A DNA stretch of 64,000 bases from Glaciecola sp041380235 (GCF_041380235.1 NZ_JBGIYY010000010.1:1-64000); one strand, 5' to 3'; shown: positions 7,899 to 16,554, counted from the first letter of the stretch. Numbers and translations: made by a program. Notes: generated by a model not told the origin, from the letters alone.

Positions 7899-8742
7899 AA
7901 ATCTAGTTCATCAGCCCTTATTGACCTATGCATTCAATCAAATGAGATTCAAAGGTACCTATTTTTTAACGAGGTTTGTGGTAAAGCTTGATAAACAAAG
8001 CAATCCTTTTTGGGAGGTGTCGCTATCAGACGTTTCAGGCTCACTTACCCTTTATTGTAGAGACCAAAGCTGTGTTATTGGCCGCATTCAACCTGAGTCG
8101 TTAGTGCATATTGAAGCACAGGTTGATACGCGTGGAGTGTTGCCCTACTTTCGATGCAAGCTAATACAACCTTGCTCGCAACCAATAGGCAGTTTTACCT
8201 ACTTATCCCAATTGCCCTCCGCTCGCTGCGCTAAACCCGATGCTCTGATGGATATGTATACGCTGGCAAGAAGTATTAAGCACCCACTCCTAGTATCGTT
8301 TTTAACTAAAGCGCTATTACAACCAGATGTTGGGCTTCGTTTTATACAGTGTCCGGCGAGCCTCAACCATCATCACAATTATGCGGGTGGATTGTTAGAG
8401 CACTCTGTTGAAATCGCTCGTCAATTAGCGAATGAAAGAACTGAATCAGATGATAATCGTGATCTAGCAATTGTCGCAGCATTACTCCATGACATTGGCA
8501 AAACTCAGACCCTGACACCAAAGTTGAGCCGAACATCAGTTGGTTCGTTAGTTGACCACAATGATCTTACCCTCGAGCTTTGTGCCGCAGCGTTGAGCGA
8601 GCTTTCTAAGCATCACGCTGGGTTTGCCAATCACTTAAGACATGTTTGGACATGTGCAACGCCCGGTGCTCGTTATGGTTTTAAGCCTAAATCGCGGATA
8701 GCCAGACTCCTGCAACTCTATGACCGCATGAGTGCAGCCTGA
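7885..8742 (+). CDS. OB-fold/HD-domain protein (YhaM-like)
   Basis: 285 residues from GTG 7885, chosen because GGGAGGA sits 7-8 nt upstream; GTG 7879 lies too close to it. The N-terminal ~110 residues resemble an OB fold. Residues ~155-270 are an HD phosphohydrolase/nuclease domain with HHHNYAGGLLEHSVEIAR and the H-D pair at ~202-203 in LLHDIGK. The layout resembles YhaM-type 3'-5' exoribonucleases and HD parts of MOBH proteins. It overlaps the integrase stump, suggesting a cargo gene in the recombination operon. Substrate unknown. Confidence 0.65.
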   Translation: MTSNENLVHQPLLTYAFNQMRFKGTYFLTRFVVKLDKQSNPFWEVSLSDVSGSLTLYCRDQSCVIGRIQPESLVHIEAQVDTRGVLPYFRCKLIQPCSQPIGSFTYLSQLPSARCAKPDALMDMYTLARSIKHPLLVSFLTKALLQPDVGLRFIQCPASLNHHHNYAGGLLEHSVEIARQLANERTESDDNRDLAIVAALLHDIGKTQTLTPKLSRTSVGSLVDHNDLTLELCAAALSELSKHHAGFANHLRHVWTCATPGARYGFKPKSRIARLLQLYDRMSAA

Positions 8743-8763
8743 TATCAATGAATTAAATAAATT

Positions 8764-8794
8764 AATTGAATTAATGAAACAAATTCAATTAATG
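8764..8794. promoter_or_regulatory. Candidate autoregulatory operator of kfrA-like gene
   Basis: AATTGAATT (8764-8772) and AATTCAATT (8782-8790) form an inverted pair and are each followed by AATG. They lie 20-50 bp upstream of the KfrA-like ATG. Plasmid KfrA proteins bind repeats in their own promoter; the assignment here is by analogy. Confidence 0.4.
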
Positions 8795-8814
8795 CAACAT
8801 AAGGAATAGAACAA

Positions 8815-9387
8815 ATGGCAAGACATCCTGAAATCAAAGAAAAGGACATTATAGAGGCTGGATTAGCGCTCGAGGAAAAGGGAAAAATGCCGAACCCTGG
8901 AGCGATCCGCGCGCAACTTGGCTTTAGAGGCGGATTAATCCGCATACGCGATGTGTGGAATAAGCATCAAGCGAAACAAATTGGAGCAATTAGCACTGAT
9001 GAGCATCAGATGTTGCTTGAAGATTTACCGAGTGAAATAGCCGACGCCACTGAGCAACTTATTGTTCAGCAAAAGACTCAATTAGAGCGTCTAGTTGTGT
9101 GCGCCTTTCAGCGATGTCAGTCATTATTTGATAAGCGCTTGGATGATCACCTGTCTAAGCACAACCAACAAATGGCCTTTTACAAAGACTACGAAACCAA
9201 TGTGGATGTTTCTATTAAAAAGCTCGAAGATGATGCAAAAGATATGCAGACTGAGCTGAAGGATTTAGCTGAGCAGAATGCGAAGCTGCTTATTGAGAAT
9301 GCCAAATTGGCTGGGCAAGTCGCGGCCTTTGAGAGGGCACTGCCTACACCCGCCACTACACAGCCTTCTTTAAACAAGGCCTCATAA
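8815..9387 (+). CDS. KfrA-like DNA-binding coiled-coil protein
   Basis: 190 residues. The N-terminal KfrA_N-type DNA-binding region contains IIEAGLALEEKGKMPNPGAI and LGFRGGLIRIRDVW (~12-50). It is followed by a long alpha-helical, Glu/Lys-rich coiled coil (~85-175). KfrA proteins are plasmid-borne autoregulators involved in stability or partition. The RBS AAGGAAT lies 9 nt before the ATG. A second KfrA-like gene lies at 54920-55660 on the far side of the nitrate cluster; their sequences differ clearly. Confidence 0.78.
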   Translation: MARHPEIKEKDIIEAGLALEEKGKMPNPGAIRAQLGFRGGLIRIRDVWNKHQAKQIGAISTDEHQMLLEDLPSEIADATEQLIVQQKTQLERLVVCAFQRCQSLFDKRLDDHLSKHNQQMAFYKDYETNVDVSIKKLEDDAKDMQTELKDLAEQNAKLLIENAKLAGQVAAFERALPTPATTQPSLNKAS

Positions 9388-9499
9388 AAATTACGGGTAA
9401 CCATCTTACAAAAAAGACTGACGGTAGCTTTCAGCGTTTCATCAATATGGCTTGCTAAGCCATGACAATCAACAAACGACCTTTTCAATTGGAGTATTT

Positions 9500-10321
9500 A
9501 TGAATTTAAAGATCACTGGCGCATTCAACCTTGCAGCACAAGCGCATGGACATCAAACACGAAAATATGATGGCTCTAGCTACACATTACACCTTAAAGA
9601 AGTCTATCTTTTATTAGAATATGCAGGCGTCCAAGATGAGAAAGTCTTGATTGCCGGTCTGCTTCACGACACGTTAGAGGATACTGCACTTACTGCCGCG
9701 GAAATCGAAGCTCAATTTGGCGGTGAAGTATGCTCGATAGTACAAAGCCTTACGGATGATAAGACGGCCAGCTTTGCATCACGTAAAGCGGCGGCGATAG
9801 TTAAGGTGAGAACATTATCAGGCGGTGCGCTCAGCATAAAATTAGCAGATCTAATCAGCAACATGACTGCAATCCCAGCAGCTTGGGATGCAAAAAAAAT
9901 TGCTGAATATATGAACCATTGCCACGCCATTATTGATGCGGCTCGTCAAAACTCGCGCATTGATGAGATATCGGGAAAATTACTCAACTTGGCGGATTTC
10001 TTCTATAAGGCACAAACCAGTGGCTGTGAAGAGTACTTCGAATTATGCGACATGGCCGAGCGAGGATTGTTGTTCTGGAATGATGATGATCACTATTTTG
10101 TTATAGCTACTGACAGTTCTGATTCGAACGTAGCTTGCAAATTAGCTAATGGCCCTCTCGATGACTCCTTTCGTTTGGGGCTACTTAGAGGGCTTAAAAT
10201 AAGCGATAAACGTCCCCAGACTATGTCAGTTACATGGGAGCAAACGCAGACTTGTGATGAACCTACGATTTACCATGCCGCAATAGAGGTTCAGTGTCAG
10301 CGAGTTATGTTGAAAACATGA
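9500..10321 (+). CDS. MESH1/SpoT-type HD hydrolase with C-terminal extension
   Basis: 273 residues from ATG 9500 with TGGAG 6 nt upstream; the earlier start at 9452 lacks an RBS. Residues ~5-165 match single-domain (p)ppGpp hydrolases: RKYDGSSY (~25), LLHDTLED with the H-D pair at 56-57 and E-D at 60-61, and IKLADLISNM (~115) in place of the usual VKLADRxxNxR. The C-terminal ~100 residues are acidic and of unknown fold. The usual conserved Arg after the D is Leu here, so activity is uncertain. It lies in mobile DNA beside KfrA- and HD-protein genes. Predicted to hydrolyse alarmones or related nucleotides. Confidence 0.7.
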   Translation: MNLKITGAFNLAAQAHGHQTRKYDGSSYTLHLKEVYLLLEYAGVQDEKVLIAGLLHDTLEDTALTAAEIEAQFGGEVCSIVQSLTDDKTASFASRKAAAIVKVRTLSGGALSIKLADLISNMTAIPAAWDAKKIAEYMNHCHAIIDAARQNSRIDEISGKLLNLADFFYKAQTSGCEEYFELCDMAERGLLFWNDDDHYFVIATDSSDSNVACKLANGPLDDSFRLGLLRGLKISDKRPQTMSVTWEQTQTCDEPTIYHAAIEVQCQRVMLKT

Positions 10322-10514
10322 TTATAGGGAAAACGCAATATACTGAACTTCGCTGAGATGGTAAGTCTGTTAACACCAATACAGGTAAGTCGAAGACATT
10401 TCTGCAGCCTACTTGTATTAGTGTGATTACCTAGGGAAACTGTCGTTCTAATTACCGAGCGACTTTGTCGTAATTACATTAGCGCCCTAGATTTTGCGTT
10501 ACAAAGTAGCATAA
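10322..10514. other. Intergenic, nothing recognisable
   Basis: No coding frame or motif was recognised; this stretch merely joins the hydrolase gene to the response-regulator scrap. Confidence 0.4.
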
Positions 10515-10742
10515 TTAACGAAAGATTTTATGAATAAAACTCTTACCGAGTATATGAGGTTTTACATATTCGTCCTGACGATAGGAAGCAACCACTAATA
10601 CTTTTGTGTTTGGGCTTACTTCGCGTATTCGACGCGTCGCCTCAACACCGTCAATTTTAGTATTAAATTTTAAATCCATTAAAACGACGTCAGGAACATG
10701 TTCACTTACAAGCTCAATGCTTTTTATCGGCTCTTCGTTCTG
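10515..10742 (-). pseudogene. Response-regulator receiver fragment
   Basis: The minus frame reads EHVPDVVLMDLKFNTKIDGV, then EATRRIREVSPNTKVLVVAS. That is the phospho-acceptor Asp loop (VLMDL) and the following beta-strand of a NarL/LuxR-type receiver domain. It is closed by TAG at 10743-10745 upstream and TAA at 10515-10517. The N-terminal acidic pair, the conserved Lys and the output domain are missing. A ~75-codon relic with no start. Confidence 0.65.
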
Positions 10743-10931
10743 CTAGCAACGCGCGACCTCCTGTTGAAAAAGCATTGAAAGGCTTTCCATAAATATGCCT
10801 TACCTTGATATGCGTCAGCTCACTTAGCCGTAAATCACAGCCACATCAAAGAATCGTCATTATTTTAATGCGCAAGGTTTGGCAATACCTTTTTAAAGTG
10901 GCGACTTGGCTTCGTTATAAAAGTCAGGCGG

Positions 10932-11126
10932 CTATATTTTGCGCCATGGCACAGCCACATCTAATGCCAATGGCTGCTTGAGGACGTGTTTATACAGAAA
11001 CGCCAAGCTGTTAATTTGCGGCGCTATGCTGGCATAAGAAAGTCGACGGACTGACGGATGTTGAAAGTAGGTCTTAAGCTCGTCACAGCTCACTTCATCT
11101 ATCGGACGGCCAAAGAACTTGGCCAT
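10932..11126 (-). pseudogene. N-terminal fragment of tyrosine recombinase
   Basis: 64 codons: MAKFFGRPIDEVSCDELKTY, then SYASIAPQINSLAFLYKHVL and VPWRKI. This looks like the SAM-like core-binding domain of XerC/IntI or IS91-associated integrases. The frame stops right where the catalytic domain should begin, so no recombinase activity is possible. It sits immediately beside the cassette-like methyltransferase, consistent with integron or IS91-type capture. Confidence 0.5.
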
Positions 11127-11269
11127 GCATATGAGGTGACAGTGTAAGATTGTTTCGTATTAGAAGAGTACACTCTATACTGTATTTCAGTGATGACTTG
11201 ATTGATTAAATCATTCATTTTGTACCTGCGGAATTATGGGAAAAACCCCAAAGGTAGGTATGGTTAAAG

Positions 11270-11322
11270 TGGTGTAAATTACTCCTCTGCGAAGCAACTG
11301 ATGCTGCAACGCATTGTTAGTC
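11270..11322 (-). repeat. attC-like sequence downstream of methyltransferase
   Basis: In gene orientation, GACTAAC (11322-11316; R''-like, one mismatch to RYYYAAC) overlaps the methyltransferase stop. It is followed by AATGCGTTGCAGCATCAG, resembling the 5' arm of marine attC sites. The complementary 3' arm and a GTTRRRY core were not found, so the site is partial or degenerate. Confidence 0.35.
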
Positions 11323-11934
11323 TTTTTTTACAAAGTGACAAAACACAAATTTTTGCGTTGTACCGAAAGGCGTATTATGAATTTCTTTTAATTGCTCTTT
11401 AAGTAAGAAGTTCTCACCAAATTCAGCATACAAAGCTTCAGTAGAATAGCGCATAACGGGCAAACCGCTGCATTGAGTTGGGCCGTCTTCTGCGAATGTA
11501 GAAATAATAATGTGGCCATTTGGCTTAACGGAATGCATTACATTTTTGATATAAGCGGAGCGCTCTTCTGGATTTATTAAAAAATGTAAAACTGCACGAT
11601 CATGCCACACTTCAAATTGATGCTTAGGGAATTGTACTTCCGTTACATCAGCTTCAAACCATTCAACGCTTACCGAATTAGAGCCAATTCGCTTTTTAGT
11701 AGTTTCAAGAGCTGCGCCCGAAAGGTCAAGAACATATAAACGAGAGTAACCATTTATAAGCAGGTCATCTACGAGTGTTGAGGCTCCGCCACCTACATCA
11801 ATAATTGGGGCGCTTTTTTCTAAGTTTAAATTTTTTATAAAATTTAAGGATGTTTCTGCTTGCTCCTGAAACCAACTTACAGAATCAGGCGCTTTTGTAG
11901 AGTAAACCGTTTCCCAATGTTCTTTCTTTTGCAT
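11317..11934 (-). CDS. Class I SAM-dependent methyltransferase
   Basis: 205 residues. The Rossmann core starts with motif I IIDVGGGASTLVDDLL (~45-60). An acidic motif II residue follows in YVLDLSGAAL, then ADVTEV and WHDRAVLHFL (motif IV), and NGHIIISTF (motif VI). The N-terminal HWETVYSTKAPDSVSWFQ resembles methyltransferase-11/12 family proteins common in integron cassettes; substrate unknown. The gene starts 21 bp from a GTTAGAC core (11961-11955) and its stop is inside an attC-like arm, so it is probably a captured gene cassette. Confidence 0.75.
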   Translation of the reverse strand: MQKKEHWETVYSTKAPDSVSWFQEQAETSLNFIKNLNLEKSAPIIDVGGGASTLVDDLLINGYSRLYVLDLSGAALETTKKRIGSNSVSVEWFEADVTEVQFPKHQFEVWHDRAVLHFLINPEERSAYIKNVMHSVKPNGHIIISTFAEDGPTQCSGLPVMRYSTEALYAEFGENFLLKEQLKEIHNTPFGTTQKFVFCHFVKKD

Positions 11935-11954
11935 GATATTTCCTAAGTGCCCCA

Positions 11955-11995
11955 GTCTAACGCTACACTAACTGCCAGTAATGCAGCGGCATAAG
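11955..11995 (-). repeat. attC-like 3' arm upstream of methyltransferase
   Basis: In gene orientation the sequence runs GGCAGTTAGTGTAGC and then GTTAGAC (11961-11955), which fits the integron R' core GTTRRRY. Recombination at this core would place the cassette boundary ~26 bp before the methyltransferase ATG, a normal distance. Confidence 0.4.
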
Positions 11996-12195
11996 CGCCT
12001 TATTAAAAGCCACGGTTCGCCTCTGTGTCAAAAGAAGTTTTAGAGGTGGCGACCAATATTAGTTGAACCACAATAGCTATATAGATAAAAAGCAAATCTG
12101 CCCGTATGTTGACCTTTCAATGTAATGACAAGGCTAACATGATCCAAGCCAAGAGCATGATAAAAAACATAAATGAAAAAAAGGGAATTTTCATA

Positions 12196-12488
12196 AAGGT
12201 TTCAGTAAAGGCAAATGAAGTCTGTCACCGACTACAAAGTATACCAGATCTAGGCCCGATGGTGGCGAGCGCTTATGTTAATGAGTGGGCAATGACAGTT
12301 CTTATTATAAAGGGCATGATGTATCAGCATCGTTAGAATTGGTTCCCAAACCATACAGCGGTGTTGGAAAAGACAAATTACTAGGGATCAGTAAACGAGG
12401 AAATAGTTACTTGAGATGCTTACTTATGCGGGGCGCCAAGGCAGTTGTATTTAGACCTCAAAAGAAAGATGATGCACTTAGTTGTTAG
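12196..12488 (+). pseudogene. IS110-family transposase C-terminal remnant
   Basis: The IS110 Transposase_20 segment is split over two frames: HRLQSIPDLGPMVASAYV (~12225-12280), then VPKPYSGVGKDKLLGISKRG and NSYLRCLLMRGA (~12345-12450). The family motif is L-x-S-I-P-G-x-G-P ... K-x-x-L-L-G-I-S-K-R-G-N-x-Y-L-R. A frameshift lies near 12300 with a short deletion. The N-terminal DEDD catalytic domain is absent. Confidence 0.8.
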
Positions 12489-12616
12489 ATAAATAATTTA
12501 GTGAAAACCTGATACCACAGCAGTCACCAAAACTGACGAGCTGATAAGGACAATATACGCGATTCACATCAAGGTTAGAGCCTTAAGGCTAATTAAAAAT
12601 CGTATATATGGCAGCA

Positions 12617-12655
12617 ATCCTGTTCCTGTTATCAACATGAAAAACCTTGCAATGT
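12617..12655 (+). repeat. 39-bp repeat copy A (inverted partner at 16555-16593)
   Basis: Differs from the reverse complement of 16555-16593 at only 2 of 39 positions; contains CCTGTTATCAACATGAAAAA. It includes a small hairpin (CAACAT ... ATGTTG). It ends 13 bp from the stop codon of the ABC ATPase gene, so the two copies frame the efflux operon. Confidence 0.75.
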
Positions 12656-12668
12656 TGAAAGAGGAGAA

Positions 12669-13376
12669 TTAAGTACTTCGGCCCTCTCCCTGCTCCTCGT
12701 GCGTTACGCCATCTCGAATATGGTAAATACGCTTGAAGGTTGGGATGATTTTTTCGTCATGAGTAACCACAATTATCGCAGTCTCGAAACGTTTTGCCAT
12801 GTCATTAAGAATACGGATCACAGCCATTGCCCTGACTGAGTCCAATGGTGCTGTAGGCTCGTCGGCTAAAATAACTGGTGGATGATTAACCAACCCCCGC
12901 GCAATTGCCACACGCTGCTGTTCACCACCTGACAATTGCGACGGCATCGCCGTTGCCCGGTGCTGAACATCGAGCGCAGTCAGCAGTTCAAGGGATCGGT
13001 GACGAGCTTCACTATTTGCCACGCCTGCCAGCATGGGCAACAATGCTACGTTGTCGATAACATCAAGAAATGGGATGAGATAAGGCGCTTGGAATACAAA
13101 ACCAATCTTATCACGGCGCAGCGCCCGTAAATCCCGGACCTTCCAACCGTTATCAAAAATAACTTTATTCCCTAAACTCATTCGACCTGCCGTCGGAGCT
13201 ATCACCGCGCCAAGGCATTTTAACAGGGTACTCTTACCTGAACCTGATGGCCCGATCAAACCAACAACCTCTCCTGGTGCTACATGCATATTGACGTCTT
13301 TTAGCGCCATTATAGTATTATGACCTACGCCATATAGTTTAGAGAGGCCTTCGATGTGGATCCCCTGATCTGCCAT
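12669..13376 (-). CDS. devA: ABC transporter ATPase, MacB/DevA-type
   Basis: 235 residues. The nucleotide-binding subunit powers the neighbouring permease. Walker A GPSGSGKST (~42-50), Q-loop FVFQAPYL, signature LSGGEQQRVAIARGL (~142-156) and Walker B VILADEPTAPLD are all intact. The last differs from the usual EPTGALD. Switch His is in VVTHDEKI. Last gene of the tetR-devB-devC-devA operon, 1 bp after the permease gene. Exports an unknown substrate together with the adaptor protein. Name given by similarity to the heterocyst DevBCA type. Confidence 0.85.
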   Translation of the reverse strand: MADQGIHIEGLSKLYGVGHNTIMALKDVNMHVAPGEVVGLIGPSGSGKSTLLKCLGAVIAPTAGRMSLGNKVIFDNGWKVRDLRALRRDKIGFVFQAPYLIPFLDVIDNVALLPMLAGVANSEARHRSLELLTALDVQHRATAMPSQLSGGEQQRVAIARGLVNHPPVILADEPTAPLDSVRAMAVIRILNDMAKRFETAIIVVTHDEKIIPTFKRIYHIRDGVTHEEQGEGRST

Positions 13377-13377
13377 T

Positions 13378-14580
13378 TTAACCTCCTATCGCTTCTGCTG
13401 GGTCAACCTGAAGTGCCATGCGAATTGAGACAAGGCTCGACAGCAGACAAATGATAATAACCGCTATGAACCCCAACATCGCATCGAGGGGCATTAATAA
13501 CACGTATTTCGGAAACAACGGCGCAGCAAAGGTGGCGCTGATCTTACCCACTACAAACCCAATTAATCCAAGTACAAGCGACTGCTGCAAAATCATTCCC
13601 GCGATGGTAATGTTTCGAGTACCAATAAGTTTCAGAACGGCAATTTCACGGATCTTGTCCATCGTTAATGTGTAGATGATGAACGCCACAATGGCGGCGC
13701 TGACCAACGCCAGAATAACTAGAAACATGCCGATCTGCTTAGCTGAAGTAGCAATTAGTTTTCCAATCAGAATTGACTCCATTTGTGGCCGATCATAAAC
13801 GGTCAATCGTTTCCATCTGCGGATAGGTTCGGCAACATCTGCAGGCAAAAGCCCGGGCTGAATCCGCACAAGTACAGCATTTACAGCATTGTTGCTGGTT
13901 TGGGTGGCAATAACCGCATCAAGTAAATCGGACATGCCAGGGCGATTAAAAGCAGGATTGGTGGAAGTGCGCCGCCGTTGACTAAGCAACGCGTCGTTAT
14001 CTTTGATAAATTGGGCAGCTTGAGCGTCCTTTAGCGGGATGAAAATCATCGGATCCCCACTGGATGACACCATACGACGGGTTAATCCCACAACAGTGTG
14101 TTGATTTCTGCGAATGTTAAGACGGTCGCCGAGCTGAAACCCTGTTGCAATATCAGCCACTGCTTCGTAGTGACTACGGTTGATCTGACGGCCAGCAACC
14201 AGCTGGGGTGGCCAGCCCGGTTTACCTGACTCGCCTCCACTAATGCCAACTACCATCGCTCTGACGTCTTTTTCTGCTTGACGAACCTGCATGGTAAGAT
14301 AGGTGACATTAGCTGTTTGTGCTACACCCGGCATGCTACGAATACTGCGCCAAAGGTCATCCGGAACACTGGAAGACTCGGCATAAGGACCTAAAGTATC
14401 TTTTTGAACAACCCAAAGATCTGCGCCACTATTGTCGAGAAGCACTTTGCCATCATTAACCATGCCACGATAAACGCCTGCCATGGTTAGCGTAACCCCG
14501 ATCAGAAGCCCTAGCCCAATACCAGTAAAAACAAACTTCCCCCATGCATGAAGAATGTCACGCCCTGCAAGGTTGATCAT
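13378..14580 (-). CDS. devC: ABC transporter permease, FtsX/DevC-type
   Basis: 400 residues with one N-terminal membrane segment (~17-38) and a large periplasmic domain (~40-265). Three C-terminal segments follow (~280-305, 325-350, 365-390). The C-terminal FtsX core includes ALVSAAIVAFIIYTLTMDKI and EIAVLKLIGTRN, the usual cytoplasmic coupling region. Starts within the adaptor stop codon (4-bp overlap, 14577-14580), indicating translational coupling. A MacB/DevC-like permease would work with the adaptor and an outer-membrane channel encoded elsewhere. Confidence 0.85.
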   Translation of the reverse strand: MINLAGRDILHAWGKFVFTGIGLGLLIGVTLTMAGVYRGMVNDGKVLLDNSGADLWVVQKDTLGPYAESSSVPDDLWRSIRSMPGVAQTANVTYLTMQVRQAEKDVRAMVVGISGGESGKPGWPPQLVAGRQINRSHYEAVADIATGFQLGDRLNIRRNQHTVVGLTRRMVSSSGDPMIFIPLKDAQAAQFIKDNDALLSQRRRTSTNPAFNRPGMSDLLDAVIATQTSNNAVNAVLVRIQPGLLPADVAEPIRRWKRLTVYDRPQMESILIGKLIATSAKQIGMFLVILALVSAAIVAFIIYTLTMDKIREIAVLKLIGTRNITIAGMILQQSLVLGLIGFVVGKISATFAAPLFPKYVLLMPLDAMLGFIAVIIICLLSSLVSIRMALQVDPAEAIGG

Positions 14581-15728
14581 GGCGTCGCCTTCGTCAGATG
14601 TTCTACGACTTTGAGCCTACTGTTTGCCGTCAGCATTTTCTCACTGTAAACAATAATCTGTTCACCGGTATTCAAGCCCTCGATTACCTGTACATTACCA
14701 GCTAGGTCTGAGCGTCCGAACTTAAGAGAAACAAATCTTATCTTTCCCGCTACAAGTTTCCACACGCCACGCTGATTATTTAGTGTCCGAATAGCCGCAT
14801 TAGGAATGGTAGGTGCTGCAGCCAATTCTGGTAACTGCACTGTTACTTCAGCCAATTCACCTAACGGGGGCAGAGGAACAGGTGTCGATTTGAAAGCTAC
14901 TTTGGCCAGAGTTTCCTCCGTTACTGGATCTGCCAACGGCTCAGTTCTGAATACATACCCGATGACCGATACCGATGCTCGTGAACGCAGGATAATGGTT
15001 GCCGGCAAGTCTGCGGCTAAACCTTCCGCGGTAATTTGGTCAAATCTGGTATTCACCCATATGCTGTCAGGGTCAATAATTTCAATAACAGCCTGACCAG
15101 CGACTGCTGTAGAGCCGGGCTCGACGTCTCGCTTTGTAACGAGCCCGTGCACCGGTGCCACTAGAAGTAGATAGCCTTTTTGAGCCATTAAAGCTTCGCG
15201 CTCAGCTTGCAGACGACGTAGATCCTGTTTGGCCACTACTAATCCTGCATTGGCGATCGCCAGTTCCTGCCGTTTGGCTGACACCATTTCTTCACTGGTA
15301 CCATTAACCAGCGACAGCTGGTTATAGCGTGTTGCTTGTGTTTGAGCATGAATCTGCTTGGCTTCGGCCTGCGTTATTGCAGCTACCGCACTATTAATCG
15401 CGGCTTGTTGAGCGCTGATCCGCTCATCCATATCCACAGCATCCATTTCGCCGATAACTTGGCCTGATTCAACTACGTCGCCCACTTGTACTTCCAACCG
15501 CTTAAGTTTTCCCGCAAATGTAGGCCCCACTTTAAAGGTATAACGCGCCTGAATCGTGCCAATACCAAACAATTCGGGCGCGATGGATTGCGAGCGCACG
15601 GTAGCAACAGTCACTTTTATCGGCGCTAGAGGCCCTGAACGCATAACCACAAAAATAAACAGCAGCAGCAACGGTACTATCGCTACGATCAGTCCGATAG
15701 TGCGACGTTGTAGGCTAGGAAACTTCAT
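14577..15728 (-). CDS. devB: Periplasmic adaptor (membrane fusion protein), HlyD/DevB-type
   Basis: 383 residues. An N-terminal membrane anchor (~10-28) is followed by the lipoyl half-motif GKLKRLEVQVGDVVESGQVI (~72-92). A coiled-coil hairpin (~100-175) and the second lipoyl half APVHGLVTKRDVEPGSTAVA (~188-208) come next, then the beta-barrel domain. It links the inner-membrane pump to an outer-membrane channel. Overlaps both neighbours by 4 bp, with tetR upstream at 15725-15728. No TolC gene is in the window. Confidence 0.87.
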   Translation of the reverse strand: MKFPSLQRRTIGLIVAIVPLLLLFIFVVMRSGPLAPIKVTVATVRSQSIAPELFGIGTIQARYTFKVGPTFAGKLKRLEVQVGDVVESGQVIGEMDAVDMDERISAQQAAINSAVAAITQAEAKQIHAQTQATRYNQLSLVNGTSEEMVSAKRQELAIANAGLVVAKQDLRRLQAEREALMAQKGYLLLVAPVHGLVTKRDVEPGSTAVAGQAVIEIIDPDSIWVNTRFDQITAEGLAADLPATIILRSRASVSVIGYVFRTEPLADPVTEETLAKVAFKSTPVPLPPLGELAEVTVQLPELAAAPTIPNAAIRTLNNQRGVWKLVAGKIRFVSLKFGRSDLAGNVQVIEGLNTGEQIIVYSEKMLTANSRLKVVEHLTKATP

Positions 15729-16333
15729 ACCGTTCTCCCAATACCCCGGCAGTAAATAGCGAACACACCAGGGCCAGCTTTAACAATATGTGCAGTGTCC
15801 CCCGAAATTAATGTCTGCATAACTAAGCCCTGAATGGAACCAATGAATAATGCAGCAGCGGCGCTTATGTCTAAGTTAGGGTTCAATTCTTCCGCAGAAA
15901 TACCTGCATCCAATAGCCGTTGCAACCGCTCCTTATATTGGCGGAGCAGTGTCTGTACCATTTTCTTCGGTAACGTATCACCGGGACGTTGAAGCTCACC
16001 AAATAGAATTCTTGGCACACCAGGATGTTCGGAAACGAATTTAATATGTGCCATAAACATTGCTTCTATAGCTGCCATGGGTGTGCTGGCTTGTGTGGCA
16101 GCTTCGTCAATCTTAGTCAGCAGTCGATTGGCGATCCAAGTCGTAACCGATTCTAGGATGGCTTCTTTGGTTGGAAAATGTCGGAACAAAGCGCCTTGAG
16201 TCAGCCCCATTCGCTTTGCAATAGCGGCAGTTGTAATATCACTTGGATTACGTTCAGCGGCCAACTCGACAACCACTTGCACTGTAACAGCACGTCGTTC
16301 ATCTGCTGGCAGGTTTTTAGAGTATTTGATCAT
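15725..16333 (-). CDS. TetR-family repressor of the efflux operon
   Basis: 202 residues from ATG 16333 (MIKYSKNLPADERRAV); a GTG at 16342 would add three residues but lies inside the palindrome. The N-terminal HTH ITTAAIAKRMGLTQGALFRHFPTKEAI is textbook TetR (quoted as a landmark, residues ~35-60), and the C-terminal ligand-binding part is helical and divergent. It is the first gene of the operon it probably controls. A perfect 32-bp palindrome sits immediately upstream. Inducer unknown. Confidence 0.88.
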   Translation of the reverse strand: MIKYSKNLPADERRAVTVQVVVELAAERNPSDITTAAIAKRMGLTQGALFRHFPTKEAILESVTTWIANRLLTKIDEAATQASTPMAAIEAMFMAHIKFVSEHPGVPRILFGELQRPGDTLPKKMVQTLLRQYKERLQRLLDAGISAEELNPNLDISAAAALFIGSIQGLVMQTLISGDTAHIVKAGPGVFAIYCRGIGRTV

Positions 16334-16341
16334 AAGACCCA

Positions 16342-16373
16342 CATTAAGATAGTAATTAATTACTATCTTAATG
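16342..16373. promoter_or_regulatory. Perfect 32-bp palindromic operator (TetR site)
   Basis: The sequence begins CATTAAGATAGTAATT and continues as its exact reverse complement, centred between 16357 and 16358. It lies directly upstream of the TetR start, so autoregulation of the whole operon is very likely. Confidence 0.8.
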
Positions 16374-16554
16374 GCGCTTTCTTATAAAAGCAAGAAATAA
16401 CCTATCTTAAAGCTAAAAAGAAACGGCATGTTGAGAGCATGGCTCGGTGTTTTATACGTCTAGTAACCCACTGCTCTATAAGCTTCTACCCACAATGGAG
16501 TAACCTGACACACCTCTTAATGGCAATAACTAACCTCGTATATGGTCTCCTCCC

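Noticed and set aside
12106..12336. 76-residue ORF as an independent gene
   Set aside because: Its C-terminal part is IS110 transposase sequence continued in another frame, so it is part of a pseudogene.
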